DNA of 32,600 nucleotides, from positions 1-32,600 of the forward strand of contig CAYJGC010000016.1 in the NCBI GenBank assembly GCA_964369725.1. Reading direction: 5' to 3'. Positions within the stretch are counted from its first letter, which is position 1. The number at the start of each line of letters is the position of its first letter. The DNA is from Paraeggerthella sp964369725 (lineage in GTDB: Bacteria > Actinomycetota > Coriobacteriia > Coriobacteriales > Eggerthellaceae). The notes under the pieces were generated by a model. It was not told where the DNA came from and searched no databases. It worked only from the letters and a program-made list of their open reading frames with translations. Below are positions 32,514 through 32,600 of this stretch, piece by piece. The position numbers and the translations under genes were made by a program.

Positions 32514-32600
32514 AACTAAACCTCCTCATTTGTTTTTGATGCCCTTATGTTACTCAAGTCAATTCTACCAAGAACGCGCTTTTGCAATATATAAAACTGC

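Overview
The window is a draft-assembly segment (one run of 100 N) with almost every gene on the minus strand. Gene content and order point to a host-associated anaerobic actinobacterium of the class Coriobacteriia. The clues are an mreB-mreC-mreD-mrdA-rodA cluster continuing into a DUF697 protein and the radical-SAM pair TIGR03960/TIGR03936, a DUF177 (YceD) gene preceded by a coiled-coil gene, a rubrerythrin, and an oxygen-sensitive [NiFe] hydrogenase. Base composition is moderate to AT-rich. The genus is not resolvable by eye.

Layout, left to right. (a) 1-554: non-coding, with a perfect TGTAGGT heptamer array at the window edge, then degenerate ~89-bp units rich in short inverted repeats, ending in the terminator of the cell-shape operon. 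(b) 555-10128: the elongasome operon read leftward from a promoter at about 10101-10128. MreB, MreC, MreD, PBP2 and RodA build the lateral wall. A DUF697 membrane protein, a B12-binding-type radical SAM protein and its DUF2344 partner follow by translational overlaps. (c) 10172-14277: a four-gene group 3b-type cytoplasmic [NiFe] hydrogenase in the order beta-gamma-delta-alpha (hydBGDA), closed by a strong hairpin. The large subunit stops exactly at its last ligand motif. (d) 14310-18367: cyclophilin, TPR membrane protein and ndk form a likely operon, then a TrmA/RumA-type RNA methyltransferase and tRNA-Glu. (e) 18613-22835: an AT-rich accessory stretch bracketed by tRNA-Glu, tRNA-Val and tRNA-Arg. 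It holds a hybrid histidine kinase with an abbreviated sensor region, a QueG-like double [4Fe-4S] protein and a divergent TetR-family regulator. (f) 22889-24642: HAD hydrolase, cation diffusion facilitator, tRNA-Leu(GAG). (g) 24715-29714: lower glycolysis gap-pgk-tpiA-gpmI followed by secG, with a hairpin between gap and pgk. (h) 30035-32513: rubrerythrin with a leader hairpin at its likely transcription start, DUF177 (split by an artefactual gap), its coiled-coil neighbour, and a small ABM-type monooxygenase.

No complete, clearly novel multi-gene system (defence, secretion, biosynthetic) is visible. The most interesting leads are the hairpin-rich repeat array at the left edge, the hydrogenase large subunit that needs no C-terminal processing, PBP2 with an extra N-terminal membrane helix, the DUF697 gene embedded in the wall operon, the QueG-like/TetR pair, and the 55-bp duplicated flanks of the N gap, whose collapse restores the DUF177 gene exactly.
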